Shown piece by piece: positions 35,308 to 46,974 of a stretch of DNA of 64,000 nucleotides. Below the pieces are notes generated by a model. That model was not told where the DNA came from and did no database searches. It was given only the letters and a program-made list of their open reading frames with translations. The stretch comes from Loripinus fragilis. Its lineage: Eukaryota > Mollusca > Bivalvia > Lucinida > Lucinidae. Position 1 is the stretch's first letter, and each line of letters opens with the position of its first letter. The position numbers and the translations under genes were made by a program. The stretch lies in assembly GCA_964019695.1 (NCBI GenBank), contig OZ026524.1, positions 24,635,656 through 24,699,655 of the forward strand, written 5' to 3'.

Positions 35308-35795
35308 CTAATACCACTGCATAAGAAATTCCCATACCATTTTCTGATATATTTATGAAAATATTTATATAATATTTAAACATGTGAGAATAAGTGACCT
35401 CGATTGCCAATAAGGCTGCCATCCTGTTCGATCGTCTCTTTTCTTCAGGATCGGGAGGAATTTCATGAAAATAAACTTTAGGATAATATCTTGAAGCTGG
35501 TGTACATATAAATGGAACACAACAATGCTGAGATGAAAGGAGTTTGAATTACTTGTAGAGGATATATTTCATTAATCAGCTATAACCACTACCTATGTAT
35601 TACAGAGCATGCTTAGGAAGCCTCGTTCTGGCATTGGAATGTAAACCATGCATATAGTTTGAGAGGAGGCTATATCAGCTTGCTTAGAAGCCAGCTGATC
35701 TGGATTTCCACTGTGTCCTGATTTAAAATAGTAAGGATTGAAGGTTTAGCTAGTTCAGAATATTAATCTGTATATACAGCGAATATCAATGGCAC

Positions 35796-35862
<67 letters not shown>

Positions 35863-35870
35863 AAGAAGAA
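35796..35870. repeat. (AAT)n then (AAG)n microsatellite
   Basis: About 13 AAT units switch directly to about 12 AAG units at 35834. Confidence 0.97.
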
Positions 35871-36029
35871 AGCAGTAGATTCAGATAAAAATGAATGTCT
35901 CTCCACTTCATTTGGGTCCTGTAGCTGCTAACTACCTATGATCATTAAAAAGATTGACATTTATGTGTTTCTCTGAAATAGCTGGCTGGACGAAACCTTT
36001 TGAAAATCTAAAGCCTCGTTTATAGCCAC

Positions 36030-36235
36030 AATATACACCCCGGTGCATATATACACGCGGGGTGTATATTTGCACCTGGGGTGTATTTTGGTCATATAAA
36101 CGGTGTTTTATGAAAATGCACCCGGGTGCAAATTAGCACCCGAGTGCGAATTTGCTCCACCTTTGTAGGTGGTGCAAATTCGGTGGAGCAAATTAGCACC
36201 CAGGTGCAGATTTGCCCCTAGGTGCAAATTGCGCA
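36030..36235. repeat. Cluster of GGGTGCAAAT / ATTTGCACCC motifs on both strands
   Basis: At least ten copies of a 9-11 base motif alternate in orientation within 200 bp, including ATGCACCCGGGTGCAAAT and GCACCCGAGTGCGAAT. This gives many nested self-complementary segments. A related copy lies at 37815-37850 (ACTCCCGGGTGCAATTTTGC). No ORF. Confidence 0.75.
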
Positions 36236-37071
36236 CATGAACGCAACTTGTTATCATATATGTACAATTTGAGCTTAGATTTTAATAAATTATCCATCTT
36301 TTCTATATGAACATGTACATATGTATGAAAATAAACGATATAAATAGCCCCTTTATCAAACTTAAGGTCATGGCTTCTCTCTGTAGTCAATACTTCATCG
36401 GCTATGCCGGGTTTTCGATTTGCACGATTCTATTTCCGAACAATATCTCCTCTTAACCTCAGCAATGGAAATCAGAGTTTGCCAGAACCCTTGCGCCACG
36501 CACGAGTCCATGCTATCCGAAGTACACATCGGTGAAAATGCCCCCCCCCCCCCCTGCATAATAACGGAGTGACCACCCTTTACGATTCATGTAATCAACG
36601 TGATGTTCAGACAGAGCAATAATTAACATATGTCTACCCTCTATCTTACCCCCCCCCCCCCGTCCCCATTTGGGAATCTAATCCTCTTGTAGCCATTGAT
36701 AACCTCGGTTGAGCCATTTCCCTTCGGAAACTTAACAGAGATTTAGAAGGGTTCGTCAACAATTGAAGACCAAACCCGTTTAACACATTCACAAGACGTT
36801 TATTTTGCTATTACGAAGAGGTTCTCAATGGTCTAGCTCTGCGCAGTACTAAGTCAAACTGTCACCAGCAGTTCAATTGAAACAACTTAACGCACACGCG
36901 CATTCCGTTGCAGCTATTCGCGCAGTTTGTCGCAGAGCCCGTGACATTTGGAGACCACTGATCATCAGTACATGTATAAGTCTCAAGCACTACGTTCGTC
37001 CACCAATCTTGGCCAGATAGTCATATATTGACTTAGTACTGCTGCAACAGCTTCTACCAGTGTCATTTATG
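36236..37071. other. No gene; two poly-C tracts
   Basis: Poly-C runs lie near 36540-36554 and 36649-36661. No coding signal is supported. Confidence 0.5.
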
Positions 37072-37367
37072 CACCAGTCATTTGTATCCACTGCTCCCCC
37101 ACCTACGGGGATGGGCGGGGATAATGATTTTCACTTTCCAGAGCCCTGGTATAAGCCCCGCCCTGTGGGGACAAGCTGATGGTAACAACCCTTCTCTTTC
37201 CCCACCCTACGCAACAGAAAATCTCACCATGGTAAATGTCCCAATTTTATAACCCCTACACTTCCCCGGCACTGCGGGGACAATCAAAATGTAATTGTCC
37301 AGCACCTTATCCCGGCTATTCCACGGCTACCCCCGTAGGTGGGGGCCGTGGATACAAATGACTGGTG
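37072..37367. mobile_element. MITE with ~50-bp inverted ends
   Basis: The left end CACCAGTCATTTGTATCCAC at 37072 matches the inverse of the right end ending at 37367 exactly, and pairing continues through CCCCCACCTACGGGG. Total 296 bp, interior rich in GGGGACAA and CCCCG motifs, no ORF. Confidence 0.8.
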
Positions 37368-37564
37368 TATTATCCTCTTTAAAAATTGTATAAATAAATA
37401 AAGCAAATAAAACCAAATGGAGTTGCATTTTTCTGACACGAGACTAATAATCGAAACATTCTTAACCCTTAAAGCACGTAGAAAAAACGCATCTGAAAAT
37501 GTCGTCTGCTGAAGTCGTCTGCTGCAAATAATTGCCTAACATTACTAACGAATTAAGCATAGAA

Positions 37565-37633
37565 GCAAACAGCGTGGATCCAGAACAGGCTGCTCCTATA
37601 GGAGCAGTCTGATCTGGGTCCACACTGTTTGCC
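37565..37633. repeat. GATCAG-type hairpin, copy
   Basis: GCAAACAGCGTGGATCCAG pairs with CTGGGTCCACACTGTTTGC around a GGCTGCTCC TATA GGAGCAGTC stem. It is one of several related hairpins in this window. Confidence 0.75.
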
Positions 37634-37864
37634 ATAGAGGCTTCTTAAACATTTCCGCAGACGAGAAAAGCAGACGACTTTTGTTACGATTGGCGCATTA
37701 AGGGTTAACACATCGAATTTCTCCTTAAAGTAAAACTGAAACATTTGTGATATATTTAAAGAGCAAATCCAATAACATATGAACGCAATTTATTGACATA
37801 TGAACGCTACATAAGGGGTAGCAAATTTACTCCCGGGTGCAATTTTGCAGGCTTAAGATCTAAC

Positions 37865-38291
37865 AGATAATGCTGTCAGAAAGGAGAAAAGCCGTTGCTA
37901 GTAAAAACGGATAAATGGACATAACTAGCAGAGAGTTGGATGTGAAATAACTTAGGAAAGATACTGGTCTGGTTACAGGTTTCAGCCAACTTTCAGAGAA
38001 GACAAGAACATCGTATGCCAGAGATTCACATTTAATCAAATCGAGTTCAGGAAGTATGCTCTGGAGATTGAGATGTATGATACTAAGATGATTCGCCAAA
38101 GCACTGAAAGAGTTAACACTATTCGAAACGCTAAAATCAGCAAGGCTAGTGCCAGAATCTGGACCAGGGTTTGGATGAACGTCTCCGCTTAGAAGTATAA
38201 GATCCACAGTCCAGGAGAGAACAACGCTTGTTATAAGTAGAGAAATGCATAAAACGGAGAAAATTGAGTTATCATTTTGTCTTGGACTCAT
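37865..38291 (-). pseudogene. LINE E 5' piece: 2A-like motif plus endonuclease start
   Basis: The Met at 38291 starts a short polar segment, then a ~25-residue hydrophobic stretch (FSVLCISLLITSVVLS), then LLSGDVHPNPGP. This fits the 2A-like motif D-V/I-E-x-NPGP except that His replaces Glu. Next come LSIIHLNLQSILPELD (catalytic Asn) and VLVFSESWLKP (catalytic Glu), the N-terminal endonuclease blocks of CR1/L2-like LINEs. Homology fades after residue ~110, and the rest of the element is absent. 2A sequences make ribosomes skip a peptide bond; such motifs are known at N-termini of APE-type LINEs. Confidence 0.8.
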
Positions 38292-40306
38292 TCGTCTATA
38301 TGGACATTTGACGTTTCTGTAAGCTTCGTTACTTGCCTGTAGAGCTATGGTGATACTGAGACATGTGAGGTCATATAGGAAGGCATAACTGCAGCTCGAC
38401 AGAATTAAGAGAATCAGTATGTAGAATTTGTTATACTCGAGCTACTTTATGGTACCAAGATGCATCGACTGCGTCACAGCGAGGTGCCACCGAGGCTGGC
38501 TAAATCACGCGTGCGTTCCATTAATGCTACATGCTAAAATATGCAACAAAATAAGTACAAGCCTCGTCAGGAACAACGCCGTGATACAGCCAAATGACAC
38601 CGTGTACAACGAGTGGATCCTATATGACCTCAGACCATATGTCTTCACAATTGATTGTTTGAAGGAAACGGTCAAAGGAGAGAAGAGTAGAGATAAGATG
38701 AAGTGGAGAGCAAACATATCAAAAATAATAACAAAACAGCTTCAAAATCGTCCTTCTGTGGGGACGCTGGTATACATACAATTTACACATAGACCATAGT
38801 TAATAATGGATACAAGTACGTTTAGGGGTATCGTGCGAAAAGGTGTCTCATCGATTTCAAAATTTTGGAGCAAAAACGGCCCTTCAAGGCTTTGTAATTA
38901 GTTTACATTTGATAGAAGTAATCTGTTCAACATTAGAGAGGGTAGTTGGATCATGTTTATGTCCAGTACACACAGTCCGACAACGGACCATGTAAGTTCA
39001 GTATTATGGTATAGCACCCTTCGATCGACGCCGCTTCAAAGCTTGAACAACATAGCGAAGAAACCTGCTTTCATAGATCACCAAATATGACTGAATATTG
39101 TGTAATAAGCGTCCTTGCTTTGCAGCGCATATCAATTAATATAAGTATGTGCTAATGGTTTCTCGCGACGATGTTCGTTTATGTACATGAAACATTTGAG
39201 CATAACAAAAAGTACCAAGTTTGGATGATAGCAATCGTAGTTTCGAGTACGAGCGTATATTATTTAGCGTTTCCCTCTCTAGCGACTTTTATACGCGTCA
39301 TCTGCGGATTAATGAACGTTGAAAACAGCTTGGGCCCATGTCAGAACCGACACGGCACCGGCCCTGATCAGGATCCAAGTCGTTTTGTACTACAACAATG
39401 TCCCAGAAAGAATGTTTGATGAAGTTAATTTTCAAAAACAAAACAAAAAAAACAGTCGACAAACAGAAGCAAATGCATAAAAACTGTCAAGCTTCAACTA
39501 AAAGTGAGTATATCTGTATTTCATGAACAGAACAGAACAGAACAGAAGTTTTATTAGACTTAAGCATATACAGCTCATCGTCACAAAACAAAAATACATA
39601 TATGTGAAAGTATGATACATATGGAATGTACTGAGAGTGAAAAACATTTTTAAGTAGAAGGACAAAATAAAGTAGCATTTAGCTAACTAGTAACAAATGT
39701 TGGCAGCCAGAAAGGCATATTTACCCACAGGACCATCGCGCCTTTAAGCCCTACAACAACCAAAATGGCCAAACCTCTTGAAAGAGGCCTCGCCATTCCG
39801 AGTGCTTAGTGCAAAAAGGTGCTAGTAATATTGCCATGTTGGTTCGATGTATGAACTATAAATCTTCTCATCATAAAGAATCGACATGCGAATGGATAGC
39901 CGACTCGACAAACTATAATCTTGAAACAGCCTATAACGACCCTCAACCTCGAGCAATTCGGGCAAGCCATGCACAATTTGTGCATTGTTATTACCTGTGA
40001 TATGAAACTATTTTGCCCGAGCAATGTCACGAGAAAATTGGCCTTGGTAGGCACAACATGCATGATGGAAAATTCGATAAAACATTGTCGAGAGCAAATG
40101 GCATTGACTCGGATCAGCTTACTGGTCTGCGCCATTGTTTTTCGCGGGTTATCTCTTGACTTGGTGAGAGTTGAGACATTGGTAGGTTAGATCTAGATGA
40201 AAAATCGAAGCTACGGACGGAGAAAGTATGATCAGCTGTATAAAGGGAGATTAGATGTGCTTATAGCAATACCACTCACATATGAGACACGACATGAAAT
40301 TTCCAA
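38292..40306. other. No recognised gene; (AACAG)n
   Basis: A 123-codon plus-strand ORF at 38428-38799 and overlapping minus-strand ORFs have no recognisable domain; part may be LINE E 5' UTR. Bases 39527-39549 are a short AACAG repeat. Bases 39300-39420 are GC-rich without a gene. Confidence 0.45.
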
Positions 40307-40530
40307 CAGTGTGGTATGTGCGACCAGCAAAGACCCAGATCAGCCTGCGCATACGCGCAGTCAGATCAGAGCCTTCGCTATTCGCTTGAATATTCTGTGA
40401 GTGTCAAGCTACTGACTGAATATCACTTGGTGCCTCTTAGCTCAAAGGGAGGCCGCACAGGCCCGTCTGAGTCTGCATTACATTGTTGGAAACTACATAA
40501 GGCGGCTCATATATACAATCAACTGTACTA
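40307..40530. mobile_element. GATCAG-type element, longer copy
   Basis: GCGACCAGCAAAGACCCAGA, then TCAGCCTGCGCATACGCGCA and AGATCAGAGCCTTCGC, form an inverted repeat at 40318-40384. Further on, GGCCGCACAGGCCCGTCTGA matches inverted sequence at 23305-23335. No ORF. Confidence 0.6.
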
Positions 40531-41075
40531 TCTTTCCACGCCACATGCCTGGTGTAAATAATCAAGAGTTTAAATGACGCCAAAACGACGTCGCATCTCT
40601 GCCAGGGACGTCAAATATTTACCAAAGTTTATGATAGTTCATGTAATGTGGCGGTCTTAAGAAGTATTAGTGTCATTGACATTGAGCCATGAAAGCAATA
40701 CAAAAACAACAAAAATGTACAAAACAAACAACAAAATGTACATAGATAATTCAAATACCATTAGCAGACTTTCGGACCGTCAGTGCACATGAGTGTTTAA
40801 TGTATAAAGCGTACCCATATGAGCCCCGTTTGGAGTAGGGCTCATCTGAGTAGGCGCCGTGCATTACTTCGAAAATTTCAAAATTAAGACATCAGGAAGG
40901 CGCTTCATTAAATCGACCAAGAAAGAAAGAAAACCATGTGCATCTGACAAAATAATATTCCTTCTGGCAATATTGTCATGACTACTCAGTCACGTAGGTC
41001 CCGATAACCAAGTTAACGTTTTGGTGTAAAATGGTGATTATTATATATTCTTATCCAGCATATTAAACAGTTGCA

Positions 41076-41140
41076 CAGATTTCTCAAAAGAACTTTCTCA
41101 TTGAGACGGTTCTTTTGAGTACCCACGCATATGTTTTGAT
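41076..41140. repeat. GAGACGGTTCTTTTGAGT hairpin family, copy 1
   Basis: CTCAAAAGAACTTTCTCATTG pairs with its inverse GAGACGGTTCTTTTGAG, followed by CATATGTTTTGATT. Related copies lie at 53863-53940, 54768-54838 and 61245-61320. Confidence 0.65.
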
Positions 41141-41413
41141 TGCAAAAGAAGATTAGATGAATAATTACAAGCAGCAATAAGACACGTTTAACGTGCACCA
41201 GTGATCAGGCAAGGAAATAAATGCAACAAAACCGTGACGTAATGTATCATATACTGTTCAAAATAGACAAGACAACGTGGAGGTGAAATATAAATAATGA
41301 AAGAATCGTCTGATCAGATACACATCTGATGCTCGTCAGGTTTATATGCCTTTTAAGCTTACAAACTCCAAACGATGTTCAGTCAGTAGCTTAACACTCA
41401 TAGAATATTTAAG

Positions 41414-41475
41414 TGACTAGCAAAGGCTCTGATCAGACTGTGCATATGCGCAGGCTGATCAGAGCCTTTGCTGGT
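41414..41475. repeat. 62-bp near-perfect palindrome, GATCAG type
   Basis: The two halves, each GACTAGCAAAGGCTCTGATC-like, meet at GCATATGC. Only a few positions mismatch. The flank TCTCGCATACCAC is shared with the copy near 40310 in inverse order. Confidence 0.85.
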
Positions 41476-42075
41476 CTCGCATACCACATTTTTGGAAATC
41501 TCATGTCACGGCTCAAATTTATTATATTCTTTCGAGGCATCGGACGCAAAATCGGACATTCCCTTACATGATTAATTCTTGGTATGCCTGTTGCCCCTGA
41601 TTTGGTTTGGCAAGACGTTGGAGATCTTCTGGATCCAAACTATTTGCAAACTTTGGGGGCAGGTGTGTGTGAGAGAGAGAGAGAATGAGAGACTAGCGTT
41701 TGCATACGAATCTCTTGTAATCTCGAAAAACATCATGTATCGGTGCTGAAGATTCGGCTTTTGCATGACAAACTCGGATAATCGACAATATTGATGCTTT
41801 GCATGCTTCTTATCGCATGCCCAAATGTTTAAATTGACGAAACATTCTTTCCTGAATTCCAATCGGAATTGATTTGTATCCGAACTCTGACAACGTTTTT
41901 TCTCTTCTATTTTAAAGGGAGAGAGGATCCATATATCACTAAAAGCGGGCCATCATCGGCACGCCAGCAAAATGCCATTTAAAGGCGTTTCGATGGCGGG
42001 CCGTTGATTGCCCAACGTTGAATGATGGCTTGGTAGTTTGGAGAATTTCAGCGGATCCGGTCCAGTATTGCTAAC

Positions 42076-42250
<175 letters not shown>

Positions 42251-42847
42251 GGACCGGACAATGTAGATCTATACCCTTATTGAGATATACTGAAAACCCA
42301 TTTTGTCGTGCGCATCGGCTTTTGTACGTCACGTTGCGTACTTTCTATCGCATGCACAGATCTACTAGTAGAGTGAGAGAGAGAGAAAGAGATATGTGTG
42401 TGTGTTCTTTTTTAATTTCGTCATGTTTTTGACTCTGAGAACTCGTCTACGTATTTCAAAGTTGCAAAAAAAAATCTGATCGACGAGATATCTTATGAGT
42501 GACTGTATTACATTATAAACGGCATTTGCGCAGATATGGAGCAAGCGAAAGCGTTTTGGTTTTCTGAAGGAAGAACGAAAGTGTAGCGATTCATCGGTAG
42601 TCCGGGGTGAAGTGGACTTTTACGACATGTTAGTAAATTGAGTGACATAACATGCACGTGCCTGGCTCTCGTCTTGGCAATTACCGCACGCGCTGGACAT
42701 ATTACTGACTCAGTCCGCAAGAATTTAGTGGCGGTTGAAAAGAAAAAAAATGAGTAAGTACAGATAGCGCAGAATCATATCGCCGTGTTTTCAACACGCT
42801 TCTACCACATTTTTGCATGCATATTTACCGTTTTTGCTCATGATAAA
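42251..42847. other. No gene recognised
   Basis: Short GA and GT microsatellite tracts lie at 42371-42402. ORFs are short and unsupported. Confidence 0.5.
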
Positions 42848-42849
42848 GA

Positions 42850-42963
42850 CCACATTCTAAAATTACGAACACTAGCATTTTTCTGGAACGTAATTTCTAA
42901 AATTACGAACAGCGAAAAAATAATTATTTTTTAGTGTTCGAAATTTTAGAACATTTACCGTAT
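42850..42963. mobile_element. MITE, GTAAATGTTCTAAAAT family, copy 3
   Basis: It begins with TCTAAAATTACGAACACTAG and ends GTGTTCGAAATTTTAGAACA followed by TTTACCGTA, the family's right end. The left end is shortened. Confidence 0.6.
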
Positions 42964-44090
42964 GCTATTATAGTCCATACACCGGCCGATCAACTCCTGC
43001 TACAGCTTTTGATGGAACAATTTTATACTTTTCCTATACAATGTAAGCACATTGAACAAATGCATGAAGGTGTTTGGTTAAGAAAAAATAATTTTTGACA
43101 AAATGACAGCTGTGAGAACTTAGAGAATTTTCCCTAATAGGGCTTTTGTATATGCATTGATGGTGCCTTCATGGGCCGATCAACGGCCTATCAACTCCTT
43201 CCACAGCTTTGATGGAACAATTTGATACTTTTCCTATACAATGTAGATACATTGAACATATGATGGAGGAGTTTGGTTCAGAAAAAATCATTTTTGACAA
43301 ATTGACAGCTGTGAGAACTTAGAGAATTTTTCCCAAATAGGGCTTTTGTATATGCATTGATGGTGCCTTCATGGGCCGATCAACTTCTACCACAGTTTTT
43401 TATGGAACAATTTGATACTTTGCCTATACAATGTAGACACATTGAACATATGCATGAAGGAGTTTGGTTCAGAAAAAATAATTTTTGACAAAATTAAAGC
43501 TGTGAGAACTTAGACAATTTTCCCTACTAACCTAATAAGGCTTTTGTAATTGCATAGACAGTGCCTTCATGGGCCGATAAACTTCATGGGCCGATAAACT
43601 TCTACAACAGCTTTTGATGGAACAATTTGATACTGAAGGAGTTTGGTTCAAAAAGTTTTTTCAACAAAATGACAGTTGTCAGAACTTAGAGAATTTTTCC
43701 CTAATAAGGTTTTTGAACTTAAAGAGAAATTTTCTCTTATGAGGCTTTTGTATATGCATAGATGGTGCCTTCATGGGCCAATCAACTTCTACCACAGCTT
43801 TTAATGGAGCAATTTGATATTTTGCCTATACAATATAGACACATTGAACATATGCATGAAGGAGTCTGGTTGATTTTTTTTTACAAAATGACAGCTATGA
43901 GAACTTAGACAATTTTTCACTTATATGGCTTTTGTATAGACATGGAAAGTGCCTTTATGGGCCGATCAACTCCTACCACAGCTTTTGATGGAGCAATTTG
44001 ATACTTTGCCACTACAATGTAGACATATTGAACTATGCATGAAGGAGTTTGGTTCGAAAAAAAAAAATTTTTGAAAATATGACAGCTGTT

Positions 44091-44862
44091 CAGTCTAGAG
44101 ACAAGCACTTTTGAGGAACTCGGATCCGAGTTCATAAATTTTGCATGTAATTGTGTTATCAACACTCTGAGATTGAGTGTTTATTTAACTGGGTTCAGCA
44201 TCTGAATTTAGAAATTACTCTGTCATAAGTTAGCTCCATGCATACAGCAAAACATAATATATTTAGCATTGCCTTGTTTTTGTTGAATCCATTTTATCTA
44301 TCAAAACCCAAACTAGACTGTTCCAGAAACTAACTTAATTTTAATAAGTTCCTATTGTATAAAAACAGCAAAGTATGTGACAAACAGCCACATACATCAA
44401 AAGAGGTAAGTTTATTGACCCTTCATGTTGCAACTGAATCTTCCATCTACATGGGATATTACAGCAAACAACTTTACAGTCTAGAGACAAGCACTTTTGA
44501 GGAACTCGGATCCGAGTTCATAAATTTTGCATGTAATTGTGTTATCAACACTCTGAGATTGAATGTTTATTTAACTGGGTTCAGCATCTGAATTTAGAAA
44601 TTACTCTGTCATATGTTAGCTCCATGCATACAGCAAAACATAATATATTTATCATTGCCTTGTTTTTGTTGAATCCATTTTATCTATCAAAACCCAAACT
44701 AGACTGTTCCAGAAACAAACTTAATTTTAATAAGTTCCTACTGTATAAAAACAGCAAAGTATGTGACAAACAGCCACATACATCAAAAGAGGTAAGTTTA
44801 TTGACCCTTCATGTTGCAATTGAATCTTCTATCTACATGGGATATTACAGCAAACAACTTTA
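44091..44862 (+). repeat. 386-bp tandem duplication
   Basis: Two head-to-tail copies of 386 bp are about 98% identical. Each starts at the transposon terminus CAGTCTAGAGAC and includes the palindrome AACTCGGATCCGAGTT. Confidence 0.95.
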
Positions 44863-45139
44863 GCAGACAATATTTTCAGATGTATTTTGTTGGACCTTCA
44901 ATGGGTAACAGTAAAAACGCTGATCAAATGTCGCCAGATGTATTTCTCACTGTTAAATGAAGTTTATTTGTATCCAAAGCTAATCACTGGCCTCAAGTTT
45001 TAAATGTGTGGAGATACAACAAGCTTACAATTTTATATAGGCTGTTTATTTTGAAAGCAAATCTGACAGAGTGTTGATATATGTAATTTTACTCAGCAGC
45101 GATTGTTTTAAAGTACAGGGGCATTTTGTCCCTAGACTG
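44091..45139. mobile_element. 1.05-kb DNA transposon with 4-bp TSD and duplicated left end
   Basis: The left end CAGTCTAGAGACAA at 44091 matches the inverse of the right end (TTGTCCCTAGACTG, to 45139) at 13 of 14 positions. TGTT precedes and follows (44087-44090 and 45140-45143), a 4-bp target duplication in the ~200-bp array. The first 386 bp (44091-44476) are tandemly repeated at 44477-44862 with about eight differences, so the left terminus is present twice. No transposase is visible. Superfamily not assigned. Confidence 0.85.
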
Positions 45140-45399
45140 TGTTAGAAGTTAGACAATTGTCCCCGAACAAGGCTTTTGTATATGCATAGATGGTGCCTTC
45201 ATGGGCCAATCAACTCCTACCACAGCTTTTGATGGAGCAATTTGATATGTTGCCTATACAATATAGATACATTAAACATATGCATGAAGGAGATTGGTTC
45301 GGAAAAAATAATTTATGATAAAATGACATCTATGAGAACTTAGACTATTTTTCCGATATGAGCTTTGATATATAGAGCTTTCAGGTGTGAATAATTTTG

Positions 45400-45725
45400 T
45401 TCATCATATGACGTCAAGTCTGGAAGTGAAATAACGCCATGCAATAAAATTGATAAACCACTAGTGGTTTATAGATTTACGGGAAAAGTTATGATGTCCA
45501 TAATAACGTTGCGTACATAATGACAAAATTATGACGTTTTTACACCAGAAATGAGATTTCAAAGTATTTGTCATATGATAAATAGAATCTAAAATTCATG
45601 CTCTTGTATTATTGAATTTATTAATCTTGTTGCGAAAAAGGGATAAAATGCTACTGCTCGGCAAGCCTCGCATTTGATCTCTTTTCCCCAACTCGTTTAA
45701 TAAATTCAATAAAACATGAGCACTC
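45400..45725. mobile_element. ~325-bp dispersed element, copy 1
   Basis: Landmarks: CATCATATGACGTCAAG, GATAAACCACTAGTGGTTTA, TATTATTGAATTTATTAA, GGGATAAAATGCT and AAAACATGAGCACTCATG. The same landmarks occur in inverse order at 54900-55225. No ORF. Confidence 0.8.
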
Positions 45726-46087
45726 ATGTAAGATGCTTTATGTATTTGATCGTCCAGGTCCCGATTAGCCCGGGCCGCCTCTCACGCGGTGCGTCTCCAC
45801 CCTGCCTTGGATTCGGCCAAGGTCCCGCGGGCGGGGGTCTCCTCCCACCCCTCCTCAGGGGCAGTCTCGAGACGGAAATGTTCCAGATTGCAAGCTTTAA
45901 GATCATATGCACAGATTCTACTGAAATCTTGTTTTCACTCTTTTTTTCAAAACTAGGGTCTGCTGGTTTGAACTGTCACTTGCCAAAACTAAGTTTTTTC
46001 ATTGACCCTTACAGTGCGGGGAGGGGGGGGGTCTAATAGGAATTGCTTATTATGGGGATCAGACATGTTTTTTTTCATGCAATAACA
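45726..46087. other. GC-rich patch, no gene
   Basis: Bases 45755-45870 are far richer in G+C than the surroundings (GCCCGGGCCGCC, CCCGCGGGCGGGGG). They encode only a short ORF. This looks like a repeat or element fragment. Confidence 0.45.
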
Positions 46088-46430
46088 TTTTTTTTTTTTT
46101 TTTTTTTTTTTTTGTTGCTTTACGTCCCATGTCAACAGCTATGGTCATTGCGGGACGGTCAGTTCACTTAACCACACTTTTTCCTGGGCAGGCTTGAGCA
46201 AGCGGTTAACCAGTAATTTGTGCACGTACTTTCGCTTGTAACTGACAACAACCCTTATTGAATAAATCAGCGGAAGGAGGAGAATGACCGTAGAAATTAT
46301 TTCATGATCAATCTCCACGAAAGTATGGTACCGGTTACCGGGTCCCAAGGATGCTGTTGAACAGAGGCCGATAGGCCGAGTGTTCAACATCATCCGAGGG
46401 ACCCGGCAGGTGTTAATGCAATGAAACAAA
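46088..46430 (-). mobile_element. SINE-like element with poly(A), minus strand
   Basis: A run of 26 T at 46088-46113 is a poly(A) tail on the minus strand, preceded there by CATGGGACGTAAAGCAAC, a tail type common in molluscan SINEs as I recall it. Farther upstream (46272-46326) lies a block also found at 56085-56140. An imperfect 32-bp-arm hairpin at 46338-46405 is formed by GGGTCCCAAGGATG and its inverse. Confidence 0.55.
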
Positions 46431-46974
46431 CATGTGTGATCGTTATTCTTGCATATTTTACCTTATTCCAGCCCCATTCGCACTGAAAATGCTGCTAACA
46501 CATTAAATTGTAAATTTTCTTACACTTGATTTCTCTAAACAAAATGGCGTCGGCTGTGTACTTTCGAACGTCATAACGTCGTGACACGTCATAACCGTAC
46601 GCAGCGTTTTCGTGAACAAAAATATTGGAGAAAATGATCAGTCTGGTCTGCTACGCTTTCCGTATATAACGTCGTGCAAATAATGCAGGGCTCATTTTAA
46701 GTATTTTCAAGTTCAGACCCATGTTCAAACAGCACGTGAATCTCCCGATTTGAACATGGATTTTCTTTCATTTGACAATGGGTGTAAACAGCTATACGAA
46801 TGAAGGACTTTTTTCATTTATTTTAACTTTATAAATATTTGTTGTGGCTCATTGAAAGTGGGAAGTGTCTTTTAGAGACAAATACAATAAGTATCCAGAA
46901 AATAAGCCATCACATGATATATTTGGTCTTCTAGCTTAACCCTTTGCCTACTAGTGTTGTTCGATATAACCTTT
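46431..46974. other. No gene recognised
   Basis: AT-rich spacer with no supported coding sequence. Confidence 0.5.

Larger units (their letters stand above)
28765..35720. other. AT-rich, gene-poor block bounded by nested inverted repeats
   Basis: The outer pair is CAGAACGAGGCTTCCTAAGC at about 28851-28870 and its exact complement at about 35608-35627. The inner pair is a diverged ~300-400 bp arm at 29600-29990 and its inverse at 33930-34330. It shares GGGGTGGATGCCAAGTCTG, GTCAAAGGTCA twice about 180 bp apart, and GGCATTTTTGA. Between 29990 and 33930 no ORF above ~90 codons or recognisable domain exists. It may be a large non-autonomous element or a segmental inverted duplication. Confidence 0.6.
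42965..45375. repeat. Tandem array of ~200-bp units, split by a transposon
   Basis: The landmark CCTTCATGGGCC occurs at 43166, 43366, 43564, 43768 and (as CCTTTATGGGCC) 43952, then at 45196 beyond the insert. Spacings are 200, 198, 204 and 184 bp. Each unit also has ACAGCTTTTGATGGA, CCTATACAATGTAGACACAT and GACAGCTGTGAGAACTTAG. The array is interrupted at 44091-45139 by a mobile element. Confidence 0.9.

Noticed and set aside
38428..38799. 123-codon plus-strand ORF as a gene
   Set aside because: No domain, splice signal or start context supports it, and the opposite strand is also open.
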